Shown piece after piece: positions 11,875 to 21,988 of a stretch of DNA of 64,000 bases (position 1 is the first letter of the stretch; every line of letters starts with the position of its first letter). Where the stretch lies: assembly GCA_003254925.1 (NCBI GenBank), contig QANZ01012711.1, positions 55,630-119,629 on the forward strand, read 5' to 3'. The notes under the pieces were generated by a model that was given only the letters and a program-made list of their open reading frames with translations, was not told where the DNA came from and ran no database searches. This DNA is from Chamaecrista fasciculata (Eukaryota; Streptophyta; Magnoliopsida; Fabales; Fabaceae). The position numbers were made by a program, and so were the translations under genes.

Positions 11875-12405
11875 GGAGTTTTAGAGTTTGGGGTTTGTGT
11901 TTGGGGTTTGAGGTTTTAGAGTTTGGGGGTTTAGGGTTTAGGGCTTTAGAGTTTGGGGTATGGGATTTTAGGATCTAGGTTTGGGGTTTTGGGTTTGGGA
12001 TTTTGGGGGTTGGGGTTTGGGGTTTGGAGTTCTAAGATTTGGAGTTTTAGAGTTTAAGGACTAAATTGAAATGTTTGGAAGAATTTTGGGACACTTTACA
12101 ATTTTAGGATTTTAGGGTTTATGATTTTAGGGTTTAGGGTTTAGGATTTTAGGGTTTGGGGTTTTGGGGTTTGGGGTTTGGAATTTTAGGGTTTAGGGTT
12201 TTACAATTTAGGGTTTAAGGTTTTAGGATTTGGGGTTTGGGATTTTAGGGTTTGGGGTTTGGGATTTTAGGGCTTAGGGTTTGGAAGAATTTTGGGACAA
12301 TTTACAATTTCAGGATTTTAGGGTTTTAGGGTTTAGGTTTTAGGGTTTGGAGTTTAGGATTTTAGGATTTAGGGTTTAGGGTTTAGGGTTTGGGGTTTAG
12401 GGTTT
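11875..12405 (-). repeat. Degenerate telomere-like array (TTTAGGG orientation)
   Basis: This is the inverted counterpart of the array at 10856-11730, rich in TTTAGGGTTTGGGGTTT-type units. It contains the inverted spacer phrase (GGAAGAATTTTGGGACA at about 12077 and 12282). Confidence 0.85.
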
Positions 12406-12505
12406 NAATTCGGGGACCTATTTGTCAATTTCCATAAATCAGGGACCAATCTGTCAGCGACCCAATAATTCAGGGACCAGTTTGGGAGTTTACTCGTAAC
12501 ATATA

Positions 12506-13190
12506 TTATCTGATCAATTAATAGAATTATATATACTTGTTTTATGGACATAATTTAAAAGGACATCGACATACATATTCGGAGCATGTTGTGCCACCAC
12601 AGTGTTCATCCCTTCCTTTCTTTAAACATAAAAGTAGCCTTTTAAAAGCAGATAAATCACTTACAAGAATATGTCAAAGTGTATAAAAGAAAATTTCTAA
12701 TTTATTATTTTATAAGTTTTGCCTTTTTGTGTTTGCTTTATGAGGTTGAGAGGAGTGTCTGAAAATATCTCAGTGTTGAAAGGAGAAATTAACATTGTTT
12801 TCCTTTGACCAACAAAGAAAATTGTGATATTTGTTTGAAGATGTTAGAGTTGAAGCCTGGTGATGGTGTGAAGAGAGCTAACCAATATATAGAATTATAT
12901 ATACTTGTTTTAATTTATTGGCATAATTTAATGCTCATCAGCGATCATTCCTCATTATAACAAGTTTTTGAAAAACAAAAAAATAATCATTTACAATATT
13001 ATCCCTACATCTACTACATTACAAGAATTCTAGTTTGTAATGGGAAGGATGTAGTGAAAAAAAAACAGAGGTTTCTTCTTCTTCATAAATCAATCTCCAA
13101 AGTCTCACAAGAAAAATATTTTGCAAAATTTCTACTGCTAAAGATAGATTCAGTTGTAGGAAAAAGTTCTATAACCTACATATGAAAAAG
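12506..13190. other. Intergenic DNA, no gene
   Basis: I see no gene. The part around 12830-12960 ('ATTTGTTTGAAGATG', 'TTGGCATAA') is paralogous to 4985-5090, which is downstream DNA of another F-box copy. Confidence 0.5.
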
Positions 13191-13194
13191 GTAT

Positions 13195-13265
13195 CATCAA
13201 ATTTTCTTTGGTTTTGGCTTTGATTCTTGAAACCATAATTTCAAATTTGTCATATTTGCCCACTT
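13195..13265 (+). pseudogene. Small F-box fragment
   Basis: The translation FFGFGFDS, a stop, then NHNFKFVIFAHF matches the GFGYESQNHDFKVVRF segment of the FBA domain. Only about 70 bp remain, lying upstream of the intact gene. Confidence 0.55.
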
Positions 13266-13423
13266 TTCTTGACTCCCAAACTACTATTTGTCAAGGACTA
13301 AATATAATTCTAATTGGAATTTTTAGGGGCTAGATTTTGTATTTATATCTTTCAGGGCTAAATTGAGAGACTTGTTATCTTTCAGTGACTAGATTTTATA
13401 TGATTTAGGACTAAATTATCAAT

Positions 13424-13916
13424 TTATTCTTGAGTTTACATGACAATATTCTCCATAACAAGTAATGACAGCAAAATTGAAAGTGGCAGAATTGTTAAAG
13501 ACTCACAGTCACATTCGTTGGCAACAATTTCGAAGTCAATTCAGATTTAGTTTACAACAAACTAGCTAGATCCATGAATCACGGATCCTCACATTGGTTT
13601 TGGTTCTTAATTAGCAATTGAAAATGAAAAAAGTGATGTCTCGTGTCTCTTGGTGACTGTAAGTCATGTAATTTATTGACTATTACTATAATTTATTCTT
13701 GAGTCCACATGATAATATTCTCCATAAAAGGTAGTGCCAGTAAATTAAAAAGTGGCAGAATTGTTAAAGAAGACTCACCCAGCTTTATTGGCATCAATTT
13801 CAAAGTCAATTCAGATTTATTATAAAACAAACAAGCTAGATTCATGAATCAACGATCCTCACATTGGTTTTGGTTCTTATATAGAAATTGAAAATGAAAA
13901 AGGTGGTATCTCGTGT
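13424..13916 (+). repeat. Two tandem copies of the F-box upstream block
   Basis: Unit A (13424-13640) and unit B (13690-13916) both begin AATTTATTCTTGAGT. Both continue with CATGAxAATATTCTCCATAA, GTGGCAGAATTGTTAAAG, and CCTCACATTGGTTTTGGTTC in the same order. Small indels separate them. They sit 230 bp upstream of the start codon of the intact F-box gene, so its promoter region is duplicated. Confidence 0.85.
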
Positions 13917-14148
13917 CTCTGCAATTTATTTAGTTATTATTATTTCTTTCTTCCAATCAAATTGAACTTTAGCGACAACAAGTATTGTGATTATATTATC
14001 TAACATAACTCCAAGAGTAAATAACAAAATCAACAAAGAACTGCTTTATATTATCTAACTACACTAAGCTGCAGATATCCTTCCTACTAACTAGCACTGC
14101 CAACTCTTGTGTTGTGTGTTTCTTGTTTTCTTCTCCTTTGATGAAACA

Positions 14149-15297
14149 ATGTCTGACTATTTCCCTCCAGAAGTTATAGCAGGGATTCTTCAGAGACTAC
14201 CCCTCGAGTCTCTTGTGAGATGCATGTGTGTCTGCAAAGCCTGGAAGTCTATCATCACAAATAATGCCTTCATCATATCTCATCATCATCATCTCCAAAC
14301 AAACCATGCCAATTCCCCCATCTTTTTCCACCTTTACACTGTGAGAGGCACATGTGCTGGTGGTCCCAGGTGCTATGAAGAATTTTACTCACTCTATTCA
14401 GATGATGACCAAGCAGATAACCTCTCGGTTTTCACATTCCCACCCTTCTATATACACCACAACTTTGAATATTTTTGGAGGATAGTTGGCACTTGCAATG
14501 GCCTTGTATGTATTGCGGACTATTTTGTATCAACTTATGCTGATGTTGTTATTATGAACCCATGTATTTGCAAATATGTCATACTTCCTAAACCATCCCT
14601 CACCTCAGCTGTGGATGAAACTAACTATGAGGTTTTTTATGGGTTTGGCTATGAGTCTCAAAATCATGATTTTAAAGTTGTCAGATTTGTCACTCTTAAG
14701 AACATAGAAGCTACTCATCATGCTGAGATCTACTCTCTTGCTTCTCGTTCATGGAGAAGTATCACTATTGCAGTTCCTCCATTTCGTCTATCTAGAGGAG
14801 AAAACAAGTTTGTGAATGGGGTATTGCATTGGGTGATCAACCGTACAAGTGATGGTCAGATCCACAATTCCGTTTTGTCATTTGATGTTGCTGAAGAAAG
14901 ATTTGGAGAATTGATGTTACCCCAGAGTTTAAAGGAGTCACAAAATGTGGTGTCTATTTTAACAGGAGGTAATTTGTTTTCTGTGATTCATAGAAATAAA
15001 TCAAATCATTTGCCTTCCCACCAGGAATTCTGTAGTATATGGGTAATGAAGGAATATGGTGTTGTAAAATCATGGACAAAGTTGTTTCATTTTGATTCTG
15101 CAAGCTATGATCTAAACAATACAAGTGTGTTGGGTCTTAGAAATAGTGAGCAAGTGGTGCTAAAAACATCAAGTAATATGATTACTTTTCTAGATCCCAT
15201 AAAAGGAGTAGTGAATAAAGTAGGGTGTAGATATGGCTCTATTTCATTTACCGGACATTATGTTGAGAGTTTATTTTTAATAAATGAAAATACATAG
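14149..15297 (+). CDS. F-box protein with F-box-associated domain
   Basis: This is the intact member of the cluster, a single-exon frame. I chose the Met at 14149 (MSDYFPPEVI) over the in-frame Met at 14107 because the paralogue at 3206 starts at the same MSDY. It gives 382 residues. The F-box spans about residues 4-45 (PPEVIAGILQRLPLESLV, RCMCVCKAWKSII). The F-box-associated region follows, about residues 110-345: GTCNGLVCIADYF, MNPCICKYVILPKP, YGFGYESQNHDFKVVRF, HAEIYSLASRSWRSI, NKFVNGVLHW, IWVMKEYGVVKSW. This layout is that of plant F-box/FBA proteins, often annotated F-box/kelch-repeat At3g06240-like. They act as substrate receptors of SCF ubiquitin ligases in cytosol or nucleus; the target is unknown. 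A tandem pair of upstream blocks lies 5' of it. No frame damage is seen. Confidence 0.87.
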   Translation: MSDYFPPEVIAGILQRLPLESLVRCMCVCKAWKSIITNNAFIISHHHHLQTNHANSPIFFHLYTVRGTCAGGPRCYEEFYSLYSDDDQADNLSVFTFPPFYIHHNFEYFWRIVGTCNGLVCIADYFVSTYADVVIMNPCICKYVILPKPSLTSAVDETNYEVFYGFGYESQNHDFKVVRFVTLKNIEATHHAEIYSLASRSWRSITIAVPPFRLSRGENKFVNGVLHWVINRTSDGQIHNSVLSFDVAEERFGELMLPQSLKESQNVVSILTGGNLFSVIHRNKSNHLPSHQEFCSIWVMKEYGVVKSWTKLFHFDSASYDLNNTSVLGLRNSEQVVLKTSSNMITFLDPIKGVVNKVGCRYGSISFTGHYVESLFLINENT

Positions 15298-15499
15298 AAA
15301 CCCACCTTTCACTTTCCTACTTCATCAACATCGGAGTCTTCCCTTTCCATCCCTTCACTAATCAGCTCCCCTCCTTGGCTTCCCGCCCTTGACCCCTCAT
15401 CCCCATCTAGGAATACTTCTAGCTTTGGAAAGTTGAAGAGAGTATTTGCAAATATCTCCAAGTTGAAGAAGGGAATTAACATTTTCTCCTTTGGTAAAC

Positions 15500-15720
15500 A
15501 AAGCAAAAGATGATGCAGAAAAATTAGGTGAAATGATCTTACCTAAGTGTTTAAAGGAGTTACCTTTGGAGGCATCATTTTGCAAGAATGAATTCACTTT
15601 CTGTGATTCGTAGAAAGAATTCTTCTTTCCATCGAAATCTTTCTTGTATCAGGGCAATGGGTAAAGATGTAGTGTTATAGAATCATGGACTCCAAAGTTT
15701 CATTTTTATTCAACAAGCTG
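15500..15720 (+). pseudogene. F-box 3' fragment downstream of the intact gene
   Basis: Translated pieces EMILPKCLKELPLEA, FTFCDS (then a stop) and SVIESWTPKFHF match the ELMLPQSLKES, NLFSVIHR and VVKSWTKLFHF segments of the upstream gene, with stops and frame changes between them. It is a partial tandem copy beginning about 200 bp after the intact stop codon. Confidence 0.7.
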
Positions 15721-15729
15721 TTTATTTAG

Positions 15730-17270
15730 TTTGTGGGTTCGCATTGTGCTTCCCAGCATTTTTTATGATTTCTTTTTGGTCCTTATTTGTTCGACTGAGT
15801 CTTGTGTATCTCTTATGAGTTATGATTATCCTCAAGTTTATCTTATATAATAATGTGAGGGAGAAGTACTATTGTTACTTGTTATGATCGGGAAGATAAT
15901 GGACCTTGACAATTTTGTGTACTTGCATTTAACTATAACAGCACTTTAACAAGCTTTGTAACAAAATAAAATCATAAATCTTCTGAATATCTCCAATTCT
16001 ATGTGAACTTCAATTCGATAATTCTTTAAGAACAAAGGAATCCTCCGAAAAAACAGAAAACTCAGTACATGATTAGACCTAATGGAAAATGCTAGTTGAA
16101 TGTGTAGACTAATAGCGACCTGATACTTTTAATTAATAGTGATTAGTTGGGTTTTGATCTCACTATGTACATGTAACAAGATCTCACAAGCACTTCAGCT
16201 TCTAATCATTGTTAATCTTAGCCAAGGGAGATGTTAGTCTGCACAGAGCCATGAAAATAACTAAAACAATAAGAATGATATGATCTGTTTTTGAGAAACT
16301 AATTAAGAGCTGTTTATAGTTGGGGATTGATTCCCTCTTAACCCTAATCTGAATGAGTTTTCCTAATCATAGTTTGTTTGTTCCTCTATCCAGGAATCAC
16401 AAAAATCAAACTAAATGCTGCAGATTTTAACCTTGGGCAAAAGCCTTAGTCATGGCTTATTAGACCTGATGGAGTGAACATAGTGTAAATTGTAGGTTTC
16501 CTCTTTTGAATGAATCAAAGTTTCTCACTGGATAAAAGAATTTGCAAGTTCTACTACTAAATATCAGTTTCATTTGTATACAACTATAGTCTGATGATGT
16601 TTGTTTGAAGATGTTGTACAAGTATGGTCAATCTGTCAAGATAATTCTGTATGTAATCAATAGTAAAGAAGTCTCAATAAGTTTATTCATATAATGCAAA
16701 GAAAGTAAGAAACAGAAAGTGTAGAAAATTGGGGAGCTTGTGGTGCGACTAAACTGAAATAAACTTTATTACTTATAAAGTACAATTACAAATTTTACTC
16801 TCACTTTTTGTGTCACTCTCTCACGCCACTCACTCTTTTACCACACCACTCTATCACACTTATCAATTGTTACTCATACACTCTTCAATCATATGCTTCA
16901 CGTGTCACTCACTTTGCCACCCACATTACAATGGGTATATATATAACTAGATATTTCATATTTCTTCAATCACCACACCGCCTTATAATTAATTATCATT
17001 TTCTTTATACTAGATATTTCATATGAAGCTTCGAGTGTCTCGTACTTTTTCCTTACGTAATAACTAAGTACTTAGAACTATCTAGGGAACAATTGAAGAT
17101 ATTACTAACGATTAATCTAGAGAGAGATGATGGTAGAGAATTCTAGAAAGAGAGAGAGAAGTCGGTGGTGAACATTTCAACAGAAAGTACTACTGTTATT
17201 TGTGAATTGTGATTATCAAAAAGACAATGAACCTTTACAATTATGTTTATATGTTTGCTTGGCATAACTT
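15730..17270. other. Intergenic DNA, no gene
   Basis: No coding gene. The first part is downstream-flank DNA of the F-box type. A CT-rich tract lies at 16795-16930 and a GA-rich tract (GAGAGAGA) at 17118-17158. I cannot assign these to a known element. Confidence 0.45.
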
Positions 17271-17281
17271 GTTTTTCCAAA

Positions 17282-17800
17282 ATTACATTTTGACCCCTAA
17301 ACGTTTTTGTAATTTTTATTTTAGTCCTTAAATATCATGATCTAGGGACCTTTTTGTAAACTTTGAAACTATTTGGAGGCATTCTCTAATTTTTGCAAAA
17401 AATATTATAAGGTTTATCTTCTCACCATCGAACCACAACGTTTTAACTTTTAAGACTAAACTGCATTTTTTTTTCAGATTTAGGACTAATCTGTACTTTT
17501 ATTCTTTTTCCAATATTTTTCATAATTACATTTTGACCTCAAAATTTTGTTATAATTTTCATTTTAGTCCTTAAATATTATGACTAGGATTTTTGAAAAT
17601 TTTGAAACTATTTGGGGGCATTTAGTAATTTTTGCAAAAGTGCTACATTTTTCCGTTAAATCTTGACGGAAAATTACCACAGGGTACCAAAGAGCTAACG
17701 ACGCAAGCCTCAAGGTACAAAATTGTCAATTTTTTTCTTTCAGGGTACAAAAGTGGATTCGGTCCTAACCACAGGGTACCAAAGTGCATTTTAACCCAAA
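17282..17800. mobile_element. Degraded fold-back element pieces
   Basis: Left part: ATTACATTTTGACCCCTAAA and a second, diverged copy near 17522. Right part: 'CACAGGGTACCAAAG' twice (near 17680 and 17770). The phrase is the arm signature of the MULE-type fold-backs at 46030, 46936 and 37819. The termini are not preserved. Confidence 0.5.
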
Positions 17801-17810
17801 AAAAAAACAG

Positions 17811-18300
17811 ATTGACTATTCTTATAAAATTTAGAGTAAATCAATGATTTAGTCATTGAAAGATGACAAGTCTCTCAATTTAGTCCCTAAAAGATATAAA
17901 TACAAAATTTAATCCTTGAATGACTTATCATCTTTCAAGGACTAAATTTTGTATTTGTATCTTTCAATGACTATATTGAGAGACTTTTCATTTTTCAAGT
18001 ACTAAATTTTGTATTTGTATCTTTTTGATAGATGAAGAATAGTAAGATAGGAAGACCCAGGTGTGAGATAATAAGAGATTAAGAGCTGTTACCAACAAAC
18101 GCAGGTATGAGATAAATCAAATGTGGCTTTTGCATAATCACCAAAGAGTTCACAAAAAATAAAATAGAAGTTGAAAAAATATTAGACAACATTTTTCATC
18201 ATTAGAAAAGATCTGCCAAAACAATATCAGATATTATTCAATTAGTATGTATTTTATTTATAAAAATTAATCCATAAACGACATCAGTGATGAGCATCAT
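17811..18300 (+). repeat. Flank segment duplicated at 24390-24860
   Basis: Matching landmarks occur in the same order at both places: GATGACAAGTCTCTxAA, TGACTTATCATCTTTCAA, ACTAAATTTTGTATTTGTAT (twice each), GTGTGAGATAATAAGAG, ATATTAGACAACATTT. Its last part is also shared with 2095-2190. It is a segmental copy of cluster-flanking DNA. Confidence 0.8.
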
Positions 18301-18301
18301 A

Positions 18302-18796
18302 TAAATATTAGGGTAAATTACATAAAAGGGCCCTGTGGTTTGGCCCATTTTCAGATAGGGTCCCTGTGGTTTAAAAAGTGTCAAATAGGGGGCCTGTGGT
18401 TTACTCCGTTAACAAAAAGGGTCCTGAGGTATATTTTCGTCCAAAATTTAACAGAAAATTTGGCTAAAATATTATTTTAAGATCCTAATTATTAAACTTT
18501 ATGCGTTTGACTTCCTATTTGATGAGAGAAAGACTTTGAAACTTTTCTTTTTGTGTCTCAAAGTCCTTCTCTCATCAAATAAGGAGTCAAACACATAAAG
18601 TTTAATAATTAGGGTCTTAAAATAATATTTTAGCCAAAATTTCCGTTAAATTTTGGACGGAAATATACCTCAGGACCCTTTTTGTTAACAGAGCAAACCA
18701 CAGGTCCCCCTATTTGACACTTTTTAAACCACAGGGACCCTATCTGAAAATGGATCAAACCACATAACTCTTTTGTGTAATTTACCCTAAATATTA
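18302..18796. mobile_element. MULE-type fold-back MITE, 477 bp, perfect 9-bp TSD
   Basis: The target duplication TAAATATTA is present at 18302-18310 and 18788-18796. The element 18311-18787 starts GGGTAAATTACATAAAAGGG and ends in its inverse. The two arms of nearly 200 bp are inverted copies that include the phrase 'CCCTGTGGTTTggcccat'. Only a short loop separates them (near 18540). There is no coding capacity. The same family supplies the ends of the gene-carrying element at 53128-53902. Confidence 0.9.
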
Positions 18797-18904
18797 TAAT
18801 ATCAGAGGAAAGAAAATGAGAGAAGAACATAGCATTATATTAGGATGAATATATAATCTTGGAAAGTCTCTCTATAATTATGCCATGATTTTAGATATAT
18901 TATA

Positions 18905-19865
18905 TAAAGAATAGGCCAAAGTCCTATTTTGGTCCCCCAATTATGCTTAGTGTTTCAAATTGGTCTCCCAGTTATTTTTCGTTCCATATTGGTCCCACAG
19001 TCATGCAAATCTTAGCAAAGTTGGTCCCTCTAACAGTTTCCATCCATTTTTCTATTTAAAAAAAAGACAAAATTGATTTTTGACTCTTAAAAGTTTAAAT
19101 TTTTTGCATTAAGGACCTTTTTCTCTATAATAGAACTAAAATGTAAGAAAAAAGAAATAATTGGGATTTTATTTTATTTAATCCAAAAAAAAACCTCTCC
19201 CTCTCCCTCCCTCACTCTCGGCTCTCTCTCTCTCGTCAAATAACGCACCACCTCCGTCATCTCGCCGACGTCCAAATCCGCCACACGTTTTTCAAATTCT
19301 TCCACTCGCATCAATTAATTAATTAATTATTTGTTTATGATGTAATTATTAAATGAAATAAATAATTAATGAACAGGACGATTGAGGAAGCAATAAAGAG
19401 CACAGGAATAGTGACAAAGAACATAGACACAGCAAACAAAGTGTCGAGATCGATTCGTGCCGGGATCATTTGGATAGACTACTATTTTGCATGCGTTTGG
19501 AAACGACGTGCCGTATGGAGGGAGAGTCGAGAGTGAGAGAGAGAGAGAGCCGAGAGTGAGAGAGGGAGAGGGAGAGGTTTTTTTTGGATTAAATAAACTA
19601 AAACTCCCAATTATTTCTTTTTTCTTACATTTTGGTTCTATTATAGAGAAAAATGGTTTTAATGCAAAAAAATTTAAATTTTTAGGAGTTAAAAATCAAT
19701 TTTGTCTTTCTTTTAACAGAAAAATAGATGAAAACTGTTAGAGAGACCAAATTTGCCAAATTTTGCATAACTGGGGACCAATATGGAACAAAAAATAATT
19801 GGAGGACCAATTTGGAACACTGAGCATAACTGGAGGACCAAAATAGGACTTTGGCCTAAAGAATA
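18905..19865. mobile_element. Pack-MULE-like element carrying an ALDH exon, perfect 9-bp TSD
   Basis: The target duplication TAAAGAATA lies at 18905-18913 and 19857-19865. Arms of about 270 bp are inverted: the left starts GGCCAAAGTCCTATTTTGG, the right ends in the inverse. The interior (about 19195-19575) is not arm sequence; it holds an aldehyde dehydrogenase exon piece (19378-19522) and a second unidentified gene-like segment (19237-19310). The element is absent at the paralogous site 2346-2354. Captured host DNA between long inverted repeats with a 9-bp duplication is the definition of a Pack-MULE. Confidence 0.85.
19378..19522 (+). pseudogene. Captured aldehyde dehydrogenase (ALDH family 2) exon fragment
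   Basis: After an intron-like stretch ending GAACAG, the frame reads TIEEAIKSTGIVTKNIDTAN and then KVSRSIRAGIIWIDYYFA. After a small frame-breaking insertion it continues FGNDVPYGG (near 19490-19522). This is the conserved C-terminal region of plant ALDH2-type enzymes, NAD(P)-dependent oxidisers of aldehydes, where 'SRSIRAGxIWxNCYF' and 'PxGGYKxSG' are hallmarks. Compared with the family, about nine residues are missing between 'EEAIK' and 'GIVTK'. The fragment ends at PYGG. It is not functional as an enzyme. Confidence 0.8.
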
Positions 19866-20240
19866 TTACTCAAAATCATAACATAAGAGATACAATGATT
19901 CTTAAATATTTGATTTCAATATTTGAATTGTGATGACCAATAAGATGAATGAACTAAAAAGAAATTCATAATTCTATAAAGGGAGAAATAATTGTTGAGT
20001 ATTATGGAATATACTAAACTATTATTCCGTCTTTAATATATTAATTTGATAGATTATTAAGAATTAAAATCAATTATTGCATCATTAATGTTTAAAAAGA
20101 TTATTTCTCAAATCAGAACAAACTAAACTGACATTGGCTAAGATTACGGAAAATCTAAAATTTTATTTGATTTAATGAATTTTTCCCATATCTCTTTCTT
20201 GAGCGTTACGTACTTGATAGCATTGCTAACCTATCTCTTT
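19866..20240. other. Intergenic DNA, no gene
   Basis: AT-rich flank, paralogous at its start to about 2350-2540, ahead of the broken F-box copy. Confidence 0.5.
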
Positions 20241-20252
20241 CTTCTTTTTGTC

Positions 20253-21185
20253 TTGTGAGATGCATGTGTGTTTGCAAAGCGTGGAAATCCATTATATTCC
20301 TTCATCATATCTCATCGTCATCATCATCCATTTGAGTATTTTTCTTCAGAAGTGATAGAGGAAATTCTCAAGAGACTACCCGTAAAATCTATAGTGAGAT
20401 GCATGTGTGTCTGCAAAGTCTGGAAGTCCATCATCACAACTCATTCCTTCACCATATCTCATCATCTTCACCATCTCCAATTCCTCCGTCTTCTTCCACC
20501 TCCATAATAACGATTATGTTGTTGATTAAGAAAGTTTTGGGGAGTTGATGTTAGCCTAGTTATCTTCCTTGGAGGAATCTATTTTGCAAGAAGGAATTGG
20601 CTTTCTGTAATTCATTGAAAAATCATTCTTCTTCCCACCAAAATCTTTCTTAGTGTACCTGGGAAAGTTTTGTATCCTGGACTCAATTATTTCATTTTCA
20701 TTCAACAAGTTGTGATGATTAGTCCTAATGAGTCTTGTGCCTCTCTCTTTAGATTTTCCTCTCATTTATTTTAGTACAATAAATTTAAATCCTAAGCTTT
20801 CAAGTATCATTTGTCACACTACTTCACTGCAGATCTAGAACATGTGAACATCCTTCAACTTCTGTTTGAGATGTCAGTTATTTTATCACAAGCATGTGGT
20901 TTTGATTCTAGTAGCTTGCAGTTAAAATATTGGTCAATCATTGTCTTTTTGTGGTGGCATGATACATACTAAAGTAAAATGAAAAATTGACAATACTATG
21001 AAGCACTTAAGATATACTCTCTTGCGACCCATTCTTGGAGAACCATCACTATTGCGGCTCCTCCATTTCGCCTTTCATATTTCTACATCTCATAAAATGA
21101 TTCCTGAAGAGGTTAGGGTGTCCATATGGCAGTATTACATGTTGAGAGTTTATTTTTAATAAATCAAAATAGAGAAAAACCCATG
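20253..21185 (+). pseudogene. F-box pseudogene with a doubled 5' end
   Basis: Two F-box starts follow one another. The first partial one (20253-20310) encodes RCMCVCKAWKSI and then degenerates into a His/Ser run. The second (20330-20510) encodes SSEVIEEILKRLP and RCMCVCKVWKSIITTHSF, then stops at about 20506. Later pieces match the rest of the gene in broken frames: FGELM-like near 20540, then EIYSLATHSWRTITIAA near 21010-21060 and VESLFLINQNRE near 21140-21175. Most of the FBA domain is lost. It is a dead tandem copy. Confidence 0.78.
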
Positions 21186-21189
21186 AGTT

Positions 21190-21988
21190 TATTTCATTTC
21201 TAGATTTCATATACGTTTACTTGGTATTGATATATGATGATCAAGACTTAAGAGCAGAGAGCAAGAAGCTTATATGTAAACTTGTACAAATTTAAATTCT
21301 GGTATCTGGTTCACTATCTAGGATTATTTATTGAAAATCATTTGACACAAGTTTAGGCCTTTAATTTTCAAGATTGAAGGTAGTCTTTTTACTTTTTAGA
21401 AATATTATTCTTGCTGATAAGCAGTTTTTTTACATATTGAGTTTGCAAGTGTCCAAAAAAATTTTAAAGCACAAGAGAATGAGATTTTAATTTTGCATTA
21501 CATTAGTTAGAATCAGTTAGCTTCTTAGGTTCTTGCTATTGAGTACGTTTATGCTATTCTTTGAACTTATGCAGTTTGAAGGATCTGATTTGAACTAGAA
21601 ATCCATTTTTAAATCATTTATTTTTGGTTTTAGGGATTTTCAAGGTTAGATTGAAGAGGTCTGGAGCTAAAAAAGCTATCATTCGATTATTTTGCTTCTA
21701 AGCCATATCCTATTATTTGCTTATACCATAGGTTTTGGTTCCTTTGTAGTTTGTATTTCTATGATAGAAACATTTTATATGCTCATTGCTCTGGTTGTGT
21801 TTTATTACTTAGTTTATAGGACCTGGTTTTACCCCCTCTTTAACAAATTAAAATTGAGCTTAGATCGACCATTTGAATAAATTAGTCGTTTGGTATAATT
21901 AAATTCCATATATTTAATCATTATAAATCATTTCAAGTGTTTCCATTGCCTTTTATCATGTGAAAAGAAATATGATCCTTTGGCAATG
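21190..21988. other. No gene recognised
   Basis: AT-rich intergenic DNA. The open frame 21692-21880 encodes a short hydrophobic peptide with no family resemblance that I can see; I do not support it as a gene. Confidence 0.4.

Larger units (their letters stand above)
10206..12505. mobile_element. 2.28-kb MULE-like fold-back element with telomere-like arrays
   Basis: A perfect 10-bp target duplication GTAACATATA flanks the element (10206-10215 and 12496-12505). The element itself (10216-12495) begins GAGTAAACTCCCAAACTAGT and ends with the inverted copy; the near-perfect terminal inverted repeats are about 90 bp. Inside are a 62-bp minisatellite (10535-10846), a long array of degenerate CCCTAAA-like units (10856-11730), and an opposed array of TTTAGGG-like units (11875-12405), so the whole element can fold into a hairpin. 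The 9-11-bp duplication class and long inverted repeats fit Mutator-like (MULE) elements. No transposase is encoded, so it is non-autonomous. One undetermined base (N) lies at 12406. Confidence 0.85.

Noticed and set aside
10856-12405. True telomere or chromosome end
   Set aside because: The array is degenerate, exists in both orientations, and is bounded by transposon ends and a target duplication, with unique sequence on both sides.
14107-14148. Upstream Met start adding 14 residues to the F-box protein
   Set aside because: The paralogue at 3206 and the broken copy at 521 both begin at the MSDY/MFDF position, and the extra residues (MCCVFLVFFSFDET) look like translated leader.
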